Assembly: GCF_008923205.2 (NCBI RefSeq)
Contig: NZ_WBMS02000002.1
Coordinates: 310,001-374,000, forward strand
DNA: 64,000 nt
Direction: 5' to 3'
DNA from: Actinomadura physcomitrii
GTDB taxonomy: Bacteria; Actinomycetota; Actinomycetes; Streptosporangiales; Streptosporangiaceae
Below are positions 49,522-57,970 of the stretch, one piece after another. Position numbers and translations under genes: made by a program. Position 1 is the first letter of the stretch, and each line of letters starts with the position of its first letter. The notes below the pieces were generated by a model that was not told the origin of the DNA, did no database searches, and saw only the letters and a list, made by a program, of their open reading frames with translations.

Positions 49522-50154
49522 ATGAGCGGGGCGATGACCGAACGGCACACGCTCGGCGAGGACGAGGCGGCACCGCTGGCCGGGCTCGCCGCCCGGGTCC
49601 GCGAGCTGATCGAGGCCGCCGTCCTCACCGATGTCGGGCGGGACGAGGCGCGCGCCGTAGCGGACGAGATCGCCGCGCTCACCGAGCGGCTGCGGGCCGT
49701 GCGGCGGGACGCGCCGCCGTTCCTCGTCACCGGCGCGCACCGCATCGACCGGCAGGCCGGCAACCCGGTCTCAGGTCCCCTCAACCCCGTCGCGCCGCCC
49801 GTCGACCTCGACGCCACCGCGGACGGCATCGTCCGCGGCGAGTTCACCCTCAACGACGTCTACGAGGGGCCGCCCTCCTACGTGCACGGCGGGGTGTCGG
49901 CGATGGTCCTCGACCAGGCGCTCGGCATGGCCGCCGCGCAGACGGGCGTCGGCGGGATGACCGCGACCCTCGAGCTGCGCTACCGGCGGCCCACCCCGCT
50001 CGGCATGCCGCTGACGGTCGAGGCCAAGGCGAGCCGCGTCGAGGGCCGCAAGATCTACGCGTCCGGGACGATCACGGGCCCCGACGGCCGCGTCACCGTC
50101 GAGGCCACCGCGATGTTCGTCACGCCGCAGAACTTCCTCGTCCAGGAGCGCTGA
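49522..50154 (+). CDS. PaaI-type hotdog-fold thioesterase
   Basis: 210 residues, AGGGAGG upstream of ATG 49522. The N-terminal 90 residues are helical. The hotdog domain follows with GPPSYVHGGVSAMVLDQALG (catalytic H-G-G motif), ATLELRYRRPTPLGMPLTVE and GRKIYASGTITGPDGRVTVE. It hydrolyses an acyl-CoA of unknown type. Convergent with the TetR gene. Confidence 0.88.
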   Translation: MSGAMTERHTLGEDEAAPLAGLAARVRELIEAAVLTDVGRDEARAVADEIAALTERLRAVRRDAPPFLVTGAHRIDRQAGNPVSGPLNPVAPPVDLDATADGIVRGEFTLNDVYEGPPSYVHGGVSAMVLDQALGMAAAQTGVGGMTATLELRYRRPTPLGMPLTVEAKASRVEGRKIYASGTITGPDGRVTVEATAMFVTPQNFLVQER

Positions 50155-50168
50155 GCCGGGCCGGCCGG

Positions 50169-50795
50169 TCAGCGCGGCCGGACCAGGGGAAGGAACACCA
50201 GGTCGACGATCTCGGTGATGGTCTCGTCCGAGATCGGCTCGGGGCCGTTCAGCAGGTGCTCGTGGCGGAGCAGCGCCACGGGCAGGGTCGCGATGCGCGG
50301 GACGAGCGACTCCTGCCGCGCCTCCCCGCGCGCGACGGCCCGCGCGAGGACGGCCAGCATCGTGCCGGGCTCACCGCGGGCGAGCTCGTCGCGCAGTCCG
50401 GCCATCGCCGCCGGCTCGCGGCGCGCGTCCATCATCAGGCCGCGGAGGATCTCGGCTCCGTCCGGGGAGCTCATCCGGTCGGCCGCCGCCCGCAGGAGGG
50501 CGATGACGTCCGAGCGGAGCGCGCCGGTGTCGGGCGGGCTCTCCGGCCAGGCGACCAGCTGCCGGTAGGCGGCGAGGGCGAGCGAGGTACGGCTGGGCCA
50601 GCGCCGGTAGATCGCCGTCTTGTTCGTGCCCGCGCGGGCGGCGACCCGGTCCATCGTGAAGCCGTCGTATCCCCTCTCGGTCAGCTCGCCGACGGCGGCC
50701 TGCAGGACGGCGTGCCGAACCTCCGCGGCGCTACGCCTCGGGCGTCCCGTCCGGCCGCCGCGCCCCGGGTCCCGCGCGGGGCTGTCGGGTGCCAT
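50169..50795 (-). CDS. TetR family regulator
   Basis: 208 residues from ATG 50795. N-terminal HTH: LQAAVGELTERGYDGFTMDR, then VAARAGTNKTAIYRRWPSR. The C-terminal ligand domain resembles the TetR_C_16/AcrR group (YRQLVAWPESPPDTGALRSD). Its own upstream region contains two AGACT...AAGTACCTT copies that may be its operator. No target gene is evident on the other side. Confidence 0.88.
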   Translation of the reverse strand: MAPDSPARDPGRGGRTGRPRRSAAEVRHAVLQAAVGELTERGYDGFTMDRVAARAGTNKTAIYRRWPSRTSLALAAYRQLVAWPESPPDTGALRSDVIALLRAAADRMSSPDGAEILRGLMMDARREPAAMAGLRDELARGEPGTMLAVLARAVARGEARQESLVPRIATLPVALLRHEHLLNGPEPISDETITEIVDLVFLPLVRPR

Positions 50796-50809
50796 GGCCG
50801 CCCTCCAAA

Positions 50810-50880
50810 AGACTTGTCAGTACCTTCTCGCTGCTGCAGGCCGTACATTACGCCGCTTGGCAAGAGACTATAAGTACCTT
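50810..50880. promoter_or_regulatory. Repeated AGACT...AGTACCTT motif ahead of the TetR gene
   Basis: AGACTTGTCAGTACCTT (50810-50826) and AGACTATAAGTACCTT (50865-50880) lie about 55 bases apart in the TetR upstream region. A GGACTGGGAGTCC inverted repeat follows near 50887. Candidate autoregulatory sites. Confidence 0.35.
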
Positions 50881-51002
50881 GCGAGGGGACTGGGAGTCCC
50901 TTAAAGTCCGTGGCGGCAGTAGCGCGGCGCGGGGCAAGGGCGGGCGGCCGGCGCACGGGCCGCCCGCCTTCCCGCGCGCCCCCGCCGCATGGCGGACGCG
51001 GG

Positions 51003-51515
51003 TCAGTACTCGTAGACCTTGACCGACGCCGGATGCTCGTACCAGGTCGCCACGACCGACGACGTGTGCTCGTCGGTGAGGAAGTCGACGCGCAGCCAGC
51101 CGTCCGCCTCCGTCACGCGCGTCTCGTACCCCGGGTTCGGCGTCGCCGACACCAGCTTCACCCGCCCGCTCGTGAACGCCAGCGCCGCCTGCCCGCCGCG
51201 CGTCGCGAAACTGCGCACGTTCCCGGTCGGTTTCTGCTTGGACGGCTTGCCGGACGGCGACGGGGACCTGCTCGGCGTCGGCCCCTGGTCCTCGCCCGTC
51301 GCCGGGCGCGGCGCCGACGTCGGCGACCCGACGCTCGTCGGCGGACCCGGCAGCGTGGACGGGCTGCCGTGGATGACCGGCCCCGCGATCGGCGGCGGCG
51401 CCGACCGCTCCGACACCGCGCCGCGCACGACGCCGCGCACCCCGAGCCAGGACAGCGCGACCGCCAGCGCGGTCACGACCGCCCACGGGGCAACATACGA
51501 CATCGCCCGACGCAT
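51003..51515 (-). CDS. Membrane-anchored or secreted protein of unknown function
   Basis: 170 residues from ATG 51515. N-terminal hydrophobic helix (PWAVVTALAVALSWLGVRGV) acts as anchor or uncleaved signal. A Pro/Ser/Thr-rich linker follows, then a beta-rich C-terminal domain (QAALAFTSGRVKLVSATPNP, WLRVDFLTDEHTSSVVATWY). It diverges from the response-regulator gene with only 27 bases between starts, so the two share a promoter region and may belong to one envelope-stress response (inference). Confidence 0.7.
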   Translation of the reverse strand: MRRAMSYVAPWAVVTALAVALSWLGVRGVVRGAVSERSAPPPIAGPVIHGSPSTLPGPPTSVGSPTSAPRPATGEDQGPTPSRSPSPSGKPSKQKPTGNVRSFATRGGQAALAFTSGRVKLVSATPNPGYETRVTEADGWLRVDFLTDEHTSSVVATWYEHPASVKVYEY

Positions 51516-51542
51516 CGACACATGGTGGCATACGGTTCCGGC

Positions 51543-52229
51543 ATGGCGAGTGTTCTGGTTGTCGAGGACGACGCGAACGTCCGTACCGCCTTGATCCGCG
51601 AACTGAGCGCGCGGTCGCACGTCGTGCGCAGCGTCGGCACCGCGATGGACGCCCTCCGGGAGGTCACCCAGTCCCCGCCCGACGTGGTCATCCTCGACTT
51701 AGGCCTGCCCGACCTCGACGGCGCCGAGGTGCTGAAGATGCTGCGCGGCGTGTCCGACGTCCCGGTCATCATCGCCACCGCCCGCGACGACGAGCCCGAG
51801 ATCGTCCGGCTGCTCAACGCCGGTGCCGACGACTACCTCATCAAACCGTTCTCCGCCGAGCACCTCAGCGCCCGGCTCGCCGCGGTGCTGCGCCGCTCCG
51901 CGCGGTCCGGGCCGTCCGCCGAGATCAGCGTCGGCGGCCTGCACATCGACCTCGACCGCCGCGAGGCCCGGCTGGACGGCGAGCCGCTCGAACTGACCCG
52001 CCGCGAGTTCGACCTGCTCGCCTACCTCGCCGCCCGCCCCGGCCGCGTCGTCGCCCGCCGCGAACTGCTCGCCGAGGTGTGGCGGCAGGCCTACGGCGAC
52101 GACCAGACCATCGACGTGCACCTGTCCTGGCTGCGCCGCAAACTCGGCGAGACCGCGGCGAAACCCCGCTACCTGCACACCGTCCGCGGCGTCGGGGTCA
52201 GGCTGGCCGAGCCCGGCCCCCGCGCATGA
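51543..52229 (+). CDS. OmpR/PhoB-type response regulator
   Basis: 228 residues from ATG 51543, likely leaderless (TACGGT at 51531-51536). Receiver domain with Asp9/Asp10, phospho-acceptor Asp52 in ILDLGLPD and Lys101 in IKPF. C-terminal winged helix with LTRREFDLLAYLAARPGRVV and YLHTVRGVGVRL. Partner of the kinase starting 53 bases downstream. Confidence 0.95.
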   Translation: MASVLVVEDDANVRTALIRELSARSHVVRSVGTAMDALREVTQSPPDVVILDLGLPDLDGAEVLKMLRGVSDVPVIIATARDDEPEIVRLLNAGADDYLIKPFSAEHLSARLAAVLRRSARSGPSAEISVGGLHIDLDRREARLDGEPLELTRREFDLLAYLAARPGRVVARRELLAEVWRQAYGDDQTIDVHLSWLRRKLGETAAKPRYLHTVRGVGVRLAEPGPRA

Positions 52230-52281
52230 GCCGAGTCCCCGACATGACGTTCCCACCCCGCACGACGGAACGGGCCGCGCG

Positions 52282-53625
52282 ATGAGACGCACGCTTGTCC
52301 TGGTGTCGCTCGCGGTCACCTCGATGGTCGCCCTGGCCTTCCTCATCCCGCTCGCGCTGACCGTCCGGGAGATCGCCCGGGACCGCGCCCTCACGACCGC
52401 CGAACGGCAGGCCAGCGCGCTCGGCCCCGTCCTCGTCGTCACCGAGGACCCCGCCGCCCTCGAACGCGCCGTCGCCAGCACCCAGGCCGGCGCCGCCGGG
52501 CGCATGACCGTGCACATGCCGGACGGCACGCTCGTCCCCAAGCGCGAGCCCGGCGACCCGTCGGCGCGCGCCGAGCAGCTCATGGAGGCGGGCCGCCGCG
52601 GCCGCTCCTACACCGCGCGCGTCTCCGGCGGGTTCGCGCTGCTGCAGCCGGTGTCGCTGGACGCCGGGCGCACCGCCGTCGTCGAGGTGTTCTTGCCCGA
52701 CGGCGACCTCACCCGCGGGGTGTGGAAGGCGTGGCTGGTGATGACCGCCGTCGCCGCCGCGCTCGTCGCCGGGTCCGTCGCCGTCGCCGACCGGCTCGGC
52801 AACCGGATGATCCGCTCCACCCGCCGGCTCGCCGAGGCCGCCGCCGCGTTCGGCGACGGCGAGATGTCGGTGCGGATCGAACCGGACGGGCCGCCGGAGC
52901 TGATCGAGGCCGGCCTGGCGTTCAACGCGATGGCCGACCACGTCGTCCAGCTGCTGTCCGCCGAACGGGAGATGGCCGCCGACCTGTCGCACCGGCTGCG
53001 CACGCCCCTCGCCGCGCTGCGCCTCAACGCCGAGGCGCTCGGGAAGGGACCCGTCCCCGACCAGACCCGCGACGCCGTCGACCGGCTCGAACGCGAGGTC
53101 GACCAGATCATCCGGACCGTCCGGCGCCCCACCGGGCGCGGCAGCTGCGACGCGTCCAAGGTGCTGCGCGACCGCGTCGGGTTCTGGTCCGTGCTCGCCG
53201 AGGACGAGGGCCGCTCCTGCGAGCTGATCGGCGCCGAGGGCCCGGCGCCGCTGCCGCTGCCCGGCAGCGAGCTCGCCGCCGCCGTGGACGCGCTGCTCGG
53301 CAACGTCTTCCGGCACACCGCCGAGGGCACCGGCTTCGTCGTCACCCTGCACCAGGGGCAGGGCGTCACCGGCATCCTCGTCGCCGACGGCGGCCCCGGC
53401 ATCGCCGACCCGGACGCCGCCCTGAAACGCGGCAGCAGCGGCGGCGGCTCCACCGGCCTCGGCCTCGACATCGCGCGCCGCGCCGCCGAGTCGACGGGCG
53501 GCTACCTGCGCATCCACCGCAGCGTCCTCGGCGGCGCGCAAGTGCAGATGTGGTTCCGCACCAAGTGGCTGCCCCCGGCCCGCCGGTCCCGCCGCCTCGT
53601 CCGCCGCCGGCACTCCCGCACCTGA
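52282..53625 (+). CDS. Sensor histidine kinase
   Basis: 447 residues from ATG 52282. Two membrane helices (VLVSLAVTSMVALAFLIPLA and VWKAWLVMTAVAAALVAGSV) flank a ~120-residue extracytoplasmic sensor. HAMP region, then HisKA with His237 in DLSHRLRTPL, N-box LLGNVFRHT and G-box ADGGPGIADP with GSTGLGLDIAR. Forms a two-component system with the preceding regulator. The signal is unknown. Confidence 0.93.
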   Translation: MRRTLVLVSLAVTSMVALAFLIPLALTVREIARDRALTTAERQASALGPVLVVTEDPAALERAVASTQAGAAGRMTVHMPDGTLVPKREPGDPSARAEQLMEAGRRGRSYTARVSGGFALLQPVSLDAGRTAVVEVFLPDGDLTRGVWKAWLVMTAVAAALVAGSVAVADRLGNRMIRSTRRLAEAAAAFGDGEMSVRIEPDGPPELIEAGLAFNAMADHVVQLLSAEREMAADLSHRLRTPLAALRLNAEALGKGPVPDQTRDAVDRLEREVDQIIRTVRRPTGRGSCDASKVLRDRVGFWSVLAEDEGRSCELIGAEGPAPLPLPGSELAAAVDALLGNVFRHTAEGTGFVVTLHQGQGVTGILVADGGPGIADPDAALKRGSSGGGSTGLGLDIARRAAESTGGYLRIHRSVLGGAQVQMWFRTKWLPPARRSRRLVRRRHSRT

Positions 53626-53626
53626 T

Positions 53627-54124
53627 CTAGTCCCGCACGTGGTCGCCCGTCGCGCCGTCGATCAGCTCCCGGACGACGTCCATGTGCCCGGCGTGCCGCG
53701 CGGTCTCCTCGATCATGTGGATCAGCACCCAGCGCAGCGACACCCGCGGCCCGAACCAGGCCGTGCCCGTCGCGTCGAGGTCCAGCTCGGCGATCACCGC
53801 GTCCGCGCCGGCCCGCGCCCGCTCGTAGAACGCGACGATCCCCTCCGTCGTCTCGCCGGCCTCGATCCGCAGGTCCATCTCGGGGTCGTCGTCGGCCAGC
53901 GGCAGCGGCTCGGTCTCCCGCCCGAACGTGTGGCAGAACCAGAAGTACTCCATCGCCGCCAGGTGCTTCGTCAGCCCCAGCAGGCTCGTGCCCGACGGCG
54001 TCACCCGCCGCCGCACCTGCTCGTCGTCCAGCCCGCCGAGCTTCCACGGCACCACGTCCCGGTGCCGGTCGAGGCTCGCCCGCAGGCTCTCCTTCTCATC
54101 GCCGAGAAACGGCACATCCTTCAT
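53627..54124 (-). CDS. DinB/DUF664 family protein
   Basis: 165 residues from ATG 54124. The family pattern is KESLRASLDRHRDVVPWKLG, LTKHLAAMEYFWFCHTF (first metal His), and VLIHMIEETARHAGHMDVVR (paired His), giving a His3 metal site on a four-helix bundle. Actinomycete members include mycothiol-dependent enzymes. TACGGT 7 bases ahead of the ATG suggests a leaderless message. Confidence 0.88.
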   Translation of the reverse strand: MKDVPFLGDEKESLRASLDRHRDVVPWKLGGLDDEQVRRRVTPSGTSLLGLTKHLAAMEYFWFCHTFGRETEPLPLADDDPEMDLRIEAGETTEGIVAFYERARAGADAVIAELDLDATGTAWFGPRVSLRWVLIHMIEETARHAGHMDVVRELIDGATGDHVRD

Positions 54125-54298
54125 CGCTGGACCGTACCAGCGCAAGCCCCGCCGCCCTCCCGCAGCACCGCCCCCCGTCACCGCGTCAGGGGCAGAGAGG
54201 ACGCGTACTGCCCGGTACAGTCACAGCACTGTCTGCGCCGCGGCCCTCATGCGGCAACGGAGACGCCTTCTCACCGATGCAAGCAGATGGGAGAGCTG

Positions 54299-55072
54299 TC
54301 ACGTGTAGCAGGACCAGTTGCCGTTGGTCCTGCGTGCCACGATGTCACGCTTCTGATACTCCCAGCTGCAGGCAAGACTCATATCGATTGGAACCCTGCA
54401 TATCCAGACGTTCCTTGAGATGGGTACAGCCTCGACATTGGCGTTTCTGGGGTACAGATAGCGACAGTAACCCGGAAGGTCTTTTGTTCCGCCGAGCCTA
54501 CGGTTCTTGGAGTCGTAACAGACTCCACTGGTGGAGCTGGTTCCCATAACCATCCTGTGTGGCAGTGTGCCAGCCGTTTTGTAATGCCATTCGCATGCTT
54601 TGTCCAGAGGTAATTTCGAGAAGCAAGATTTCTGGTCGTTCTGCTTGTAGTTGTAGGTATTGCAGTAATCGGACAGATTGACCCCGCCAACTTCATGTTC
54701 CTTGACGAATCTGGAGGGATGGACGACGTTCCAGGTGACGATGGTGATCGTCGCGAAAATGAGGGCTGCGAACGTGATCCTGGGCAGTCGCTCCCTCAAC
54801 TCAACTCCGAGGATCGGTTGGGGGATCGAGGCCGCGACCCTTCCGATGAAGCTCGCCATGATGGTGGTCGCTGCGAACGTCAGCGCGAACAGGATCACCG
54901 CCCCCAGGAAGGCCGCCCAGCCGAGAGGGCTCTGGGGTGGCAGCTTCGTCGGCACCAGCGCTTCGCCCACAACGCTGCACGAGCCGATGGCGATCGCCAT
55001 TGCGATGGCCAGCGCGTAATGGCGCCCCGTGATGCCCGGTCTCTCGTGTGGTCCTTGACTCTCGTCGGCCAT
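54299..55072 (-). CDS. Three-helix membrane protein with a cysteine-rich extracytoplasmic domain
   Basis: 257 residues from ATG 55072 (GGAGAGA upstream). Helices HYALAIAMAIAIGSCSVVG, AAFLGAVILFALTFAATTIM and ITFAALIFATITIVTWNVVH are followed by a ~120-residue C-terminal domain with eight cysteines (YCNTYNY, SCFS, ACEWHY, VCYDS, YCRYLY, ICRVP, ACSWEY, SCYT). It contains two similar AC-x-W-x-Y motifs, suggesting an internal repeat stabilised by disulfides. Base composition is clearly lower in GC than the neighbours, with A/T at many third positions, which suggests recent transfer. No family recognised. Confidence 0.7.
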   Translation of the reverse strand: MADESQGPHERPGITGRHYALAIAMAIAIGSCSVVGEALVPTKLPPQSPLGWAAFLGAVILFALTFAATTIMASFIGRVAASIPQPILGVELRERLPRITFAALIFATITIVTWNVVHPSRFVKEHEVGGVNLSDYCNTYNYKQNDQKSCFSKLPLDKACEWHYKTAGTLPHRMVMGTSSTSGVCYDSKNRRLGGTKDLPGYCRYLYPRNANVEAVPISRNVWICRVPIDMSLACSWEYQKRDIVARRTNGNWSCYT

Positions 55073-55840
55073 CTCGACATCTCTCCGCGGGCCGGGCCGC
55101 ATCCAGGGGTTCGGGTGACGTGAGCGGGGGTGCCAACCCTACAGAGCGAGTCATTTTTTCGCAGTGATTTCGAGGAAAGTGCAACGAGAGATCTACTTGT
55201 CTGCCGATGATCGCGGGTGTCGACGTGCTGTTGCATTGCGGTCTGCCTCTAAGTCTAGAAAAAGTGTGTTATCTGCATCGTCGGAAGTAAGCAAATGTCG
55301 GACAGAGGCGACTTGTGCCTGTATACAGGCGCGGATGCCCGGAAGTGAAACGAAACACCCGTATCGCGGCACGGGGGCGTGTTGCCGACGCGGAGGGGCG
55401 TTGGCCGTGTGGGGATGTGCCAGGCGTTGCCCGTGCGGGCTGCCGTAGCTATGACCTTGGCGTTTGTGGCGGCGGTCACGGTGGTTTCGGTGATTGCGGG
55501 GGCCATGGGTTGTGCCTCCTCCCTGTCGGGGGAGGGAACCAGGGGAGCCGATCTCGGGAGCCGACGTGGGTCGAGGGCGTTCGACTCGGGTCGACTGCGC
55601 CGGACGGTTCCTCTGGGGTCCTTCCCTCGTTCTCGCAGGTGGGCGGCTACCGGATCGGCTTCCCCGGACGTACCTGGACGGTGCCTGAATAAGGCTTGCT
55701 CAGCGGTTCCCTAAGTGAGGCTTAAGGGGGTTCTGGGGGGTGCGGGGGCGGCTTAGCGTTGGGGCTGTTCACATCGGAAGACGGCGGAGGTGCACAGGCG
55801 GAGAGCAGAGCGAACGTCGACTGAGGTTCCTGATTGAGAC
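55073..55840. other. Largely gene-free, lower-GC stretch
   Basis: No confident gene. The best candidate is a plus-strand ORF from ATG 55415 to 55714 (99 codons) starting with a hydrophobic segment (MTLAFVAAVTVVSVIAGAMG followed by C), but its second half is random-looking. Other frames here give conflicting peptides. The region holds the palindrome at 55318 and ends at the hairpin at 55842. Confidence 0.45.
55318..55331. promoter_or_regulatory. Perfect 14-bp palindrome
   Basis: GCCTGTATACAGGC with a TGTATACA core, the type bound by many GntR-family repressors. Located in the gene-poor patch with no regulator gene next to it. Confidence 0.4.
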
Positions 55841-55841
55841 A

Positions 55842-55903
55842 GGTCTCTGGCCCGCACGGCCCCGTAACCCCGCTCTGGGGCCGTGCGGGCCAGAGGCCTT
55901 TTT
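55842..55903 (+). terminator. Very strong Rho-independent terminator without an evident gene upstream
   Basis: A 22-bp stem (one G-U), left arm 55842-55863 and right arm 55877-55898 with core CTCTGGCCCGCACGGCCCC, 13-base loop, followed by TTTTT at 55899-55903. The U-run is on the plus strand only, so it ends a plus-strand transcript coming from the gene-poor region. Confidence 0.9.
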
Positions 55904-56466
55904 CAGTCGCGGGGGAGGGCGCCCAGGAGGAGGAGGCGGAAGGCGTCCGCGGTGCCGGTGGCGGCGGTGTCGCCGGTGGCCAGGCGGCGGACGGCCAGGC
56001 CGTAGAGCATCGCGACGATCGCCGGGGCGTGCTTGTCCGCGTCGGGGATGCCGAGGGCGGTGAGGACGGCGGTGGTGAGCCGGTCGTAGGCCTCGACGGA
56101 ACGGATCGAGGTCTCGCGGATGCGCGGGTCGCGGGCGGCGTGCAGGTGCAGTTCGAGGTTGGCGATCTGCTCGGGGCCGTAGGCGAAGTCGACGACGGCC
56201 TTCTCCACCAGGTCGGCGGCGTCGACCGGGGCGATGCCGGACTCGCGGAGGCTCTCGGCGTAGGCGGCGATGCGGGCGATCTCCGTGTCGACGAAGGCGC
56301 GCAGCGCTTCGCGGAGCAACTCGTCCTGGCTGGGGAAGTGGTAGGTGAGGGAGCCGAGGGAGACGCCGGCCGCGCGGGCGACCGCGCGGTTGGTCACGGC
56401 GCCGATGCCCTGCTCGCCGATCAGGCGGAGGGTGGCGTGGAGGATCTGGTCGCGGGCGCTCATCAC
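55903..56466 (-). CDS. TetR family regulator of the divergent amidase gene
   Basis: 187 residues from ATG 56466 (ATG 56463 possible). HTH: LHATLRLIGEQGIGAVTNRA, then VARAAGVSLGSLTYHFPSQD. C-terminal TetR_C domain of the kind seen in short TetR repressors (LHLHAARDPRIRETSIRSVE). A perfect 18-bp palindrome lies between it and the divergent amidase, so it is the probable local repressor of both genes. Confidence 0.9.
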   Translation of the reverse strand: MMSARDQILHATLRLIGEQGIGAVTNRAVARAAGVSLGSLTYHFPSQDELLREALRAFVDTEIARIAAYAESLRESGIAPVDAADLVEKAVVDFAYGPEQIANLELHLHAARDPRIRETSIRSVEAYDRLTTAVLTALGIPDADKHAPAIVAMLYGLAVRRLATGDTAATGTADAFRLLLLGALPRD

Positions 56467-56501
56467 CGCACAGTCTTCCCTACGGGGGGAGTGGAAGCTA
56501 T

Positions 56502-56519
56502 CGTTCGTTCGAACGAACG
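56502..56519. promoter_or_regulatory. TetR operator palindrome
   Basis: CGTTCGTTCGAACGAACG, a perfect 18-bp inverted repeat centred between the divergent tetR and amidase genes, immediately ahead of a TATACC -10-like box (56521-56526). Confidence 0.8.
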
Positions 56520-56536
56520 GTATACCGGAGGTGGGC

Positions 56537-57913
56537 GTGGAGCTGGGGCTGGCCGGTCAGGCGGAGGCGCTGCGGAGGGGCGAGGTGTCCTCCGTGGAGC
56601 TGGTGGAGGCCTCGCTGGACGGCATCCGCCGGCAGGAGTCGCTGGGGGCGTTCCGGGTCGTGCGGGAGGCCGCCGTGGAGGAGGCGCGGGAGGCCGACAA
56701 GCGGCTGGCCGAGGGGACGCGGCTGCCGCTGCTCGGGGTGCCCGTCGCGATCAAGGACGACACGGACATCGAGGGGGAGACCACGCCGTTCGCGGTGGCC
56801 GGCGACCACGAGCCGGCGAAGCGGGACGGGGAGGTCGTGCGCAAGCTGCGGGCCGCGGGCGCGGTCGTCGTGGGCAAGACGACGACGTGCGAGATCGGGT
56901 TGTGGCCGTTCAGCGAGTCGCCGGAGTACGGGGTCGCGCGCAATCCGTGGAACCCGGAGTACACGCCGGGCGGGTCGTCGGGCGGGTCGGCGGCGGCGGT
57001 GGCGGCGGGAATGGTCGCGGGCGCCGTGGGGTCCGACGGGGCGGGGTCGATCCGGATCCCGGCGGCGTGGACGGGGCTGGTCGGCATCAAGCCGCAGCGG
57101 GGACGGGTGTCCGGTCATCCCCATACGGATCCGTTCAACGGCATCACCGTCTGGGGTCCGCTGGCGCGGAGCGTGAAGGACGCGGCGTTGATGCTGGACG
57201 TGCTCTCGGGCAGCCATCCGGAGGACGTGTATCAGGTGGGACGTCCGGTCCTGCCCTTCGTGGACGCGACGAGGCGGGAACCGGGACGGCTGCGCATCGC
57301 GGTCTCGTACCGGACGGCGTTCGGGGTGAGCGGGAAGCTCGACCCGGAGATCCGGGCGGCGGTCGAGCGCGTCTCGCGGAAACTGACCGAGCTGGGGCAC
57401 AAGGTGTTCCCCGCCGACCCGGACTACGGGCTGGTGGGACTCGGCCTGATTCCGCGGGGGACGGCCGGCGTCGCGGACTGGCTCGACGCGATGCCGAACC
57501 CGAGGCCGGAGGCGCGGACGGAGGTCGAGGCGCGGATCGGCAGGGTCCTCGGGAAGCGGCTGCTGCCGCTGGCCAGGAAGATGGACCCCTATCTGCGGAA
57601 GAAGGTCGGGCGCATCTTCCGGTTCGCCGACGTGGTGCTGACGCCGACGACCGCGCAGCCGCCGTTCAAGGTCGGCGCGTTCGACGGCGCCGGGTACCAG
57701 AAGACGCAGTCGGGCGTCGCCGCGGCGTGCCCTTACGCGTGGACGTGGAATGTGCTCGGGTGGCCCGGCGTGAACGTTCCGGCGGGCTTCACCAGGAGCG
57801 GCCTGCCGATCGGGGCGCAGCTCCTCGGCCACGATTCCGACGAGGCGACGCTCATCTCGCTCGCGGCCCAGCTGGAGGTCGTCGAGCGGTGGACGGAGCG
57901 CCGTCCGCGATGA
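56537..57913 (+). CDS. Amidase signature family enzyme
   Basis: 458 residues from GTG 56537, with GGAGG 5 bases upstream. Ser-cisSer-Lys triad: Lys in PVAIKDDTD, cis-Ser in PGGSSGGSAAAVAAG, nucleophile Ser in GSDGAGSIRIPA. C-terminal VNVPAGF-type motif (WPGVNVPAGFTRSGLPIGAQ). Hydrolyses an amide or ester of unknown identity. Expression is probably repressed by the divergent TetR protein until its ligand appears. Confidence 0.92.
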   Translation: MELGLAGQAEALRRGEVSSVELVEASLDGIRRQESLGAFRVVREAAVEEAREADKRLAEGTRLPLLGVPVAIKDDTDIEGETTPFAVAGDHEPAKRDGEVVRKLRAAGAVVVGKTTTCEIGLWPFSESPEYGVARNPWNPEYTPGGSSGGSAAAVAAGMVAGAVGSDGAGSIRIPAAWTGLVGIKPQRGRVSGHPHTDPFNGITVWGPLARSVKDAALMLDVLSGSHPEDVYQVGRPVLPFVDATRREPGRLRIAVSYRTAFGVSGKLDPEIRAAVERVSRKLTELGHKVFPADPDYGLVGLGLIPRGTAGVADWLDAMPNPRPEARTEVEARIGRVLGKRLLPLARKMDPYLRKKVGRIFRFADVVLTPTTAQPPFKVGAFDGAGYQKTQSGVAAACPYAWTWNVLGWPGVNVPAGFTRSGLPIGAQLLGHDSDEATLISLAAQLEVVERWTERRPR

Positions 57914-57970
57914 GGCCCGCGCGGGGCCGCCGGTGCGGGGGTCCGATCCGTCACCGGCGGCCCGGCGCGC

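Noticed and set aside
55255..55506. 83-codon minus-strand ORF in the gene-poor patch
   Set aside because: Competes with plus-strand frames, no ribosome site, no recognisable pattern; evidence too weak.
54299..55900. Integrated mobile element
   Set aside because: Lower GC and odd content were seen, but no integrase, transposase, terminal repeats or attachment duplication could be found.
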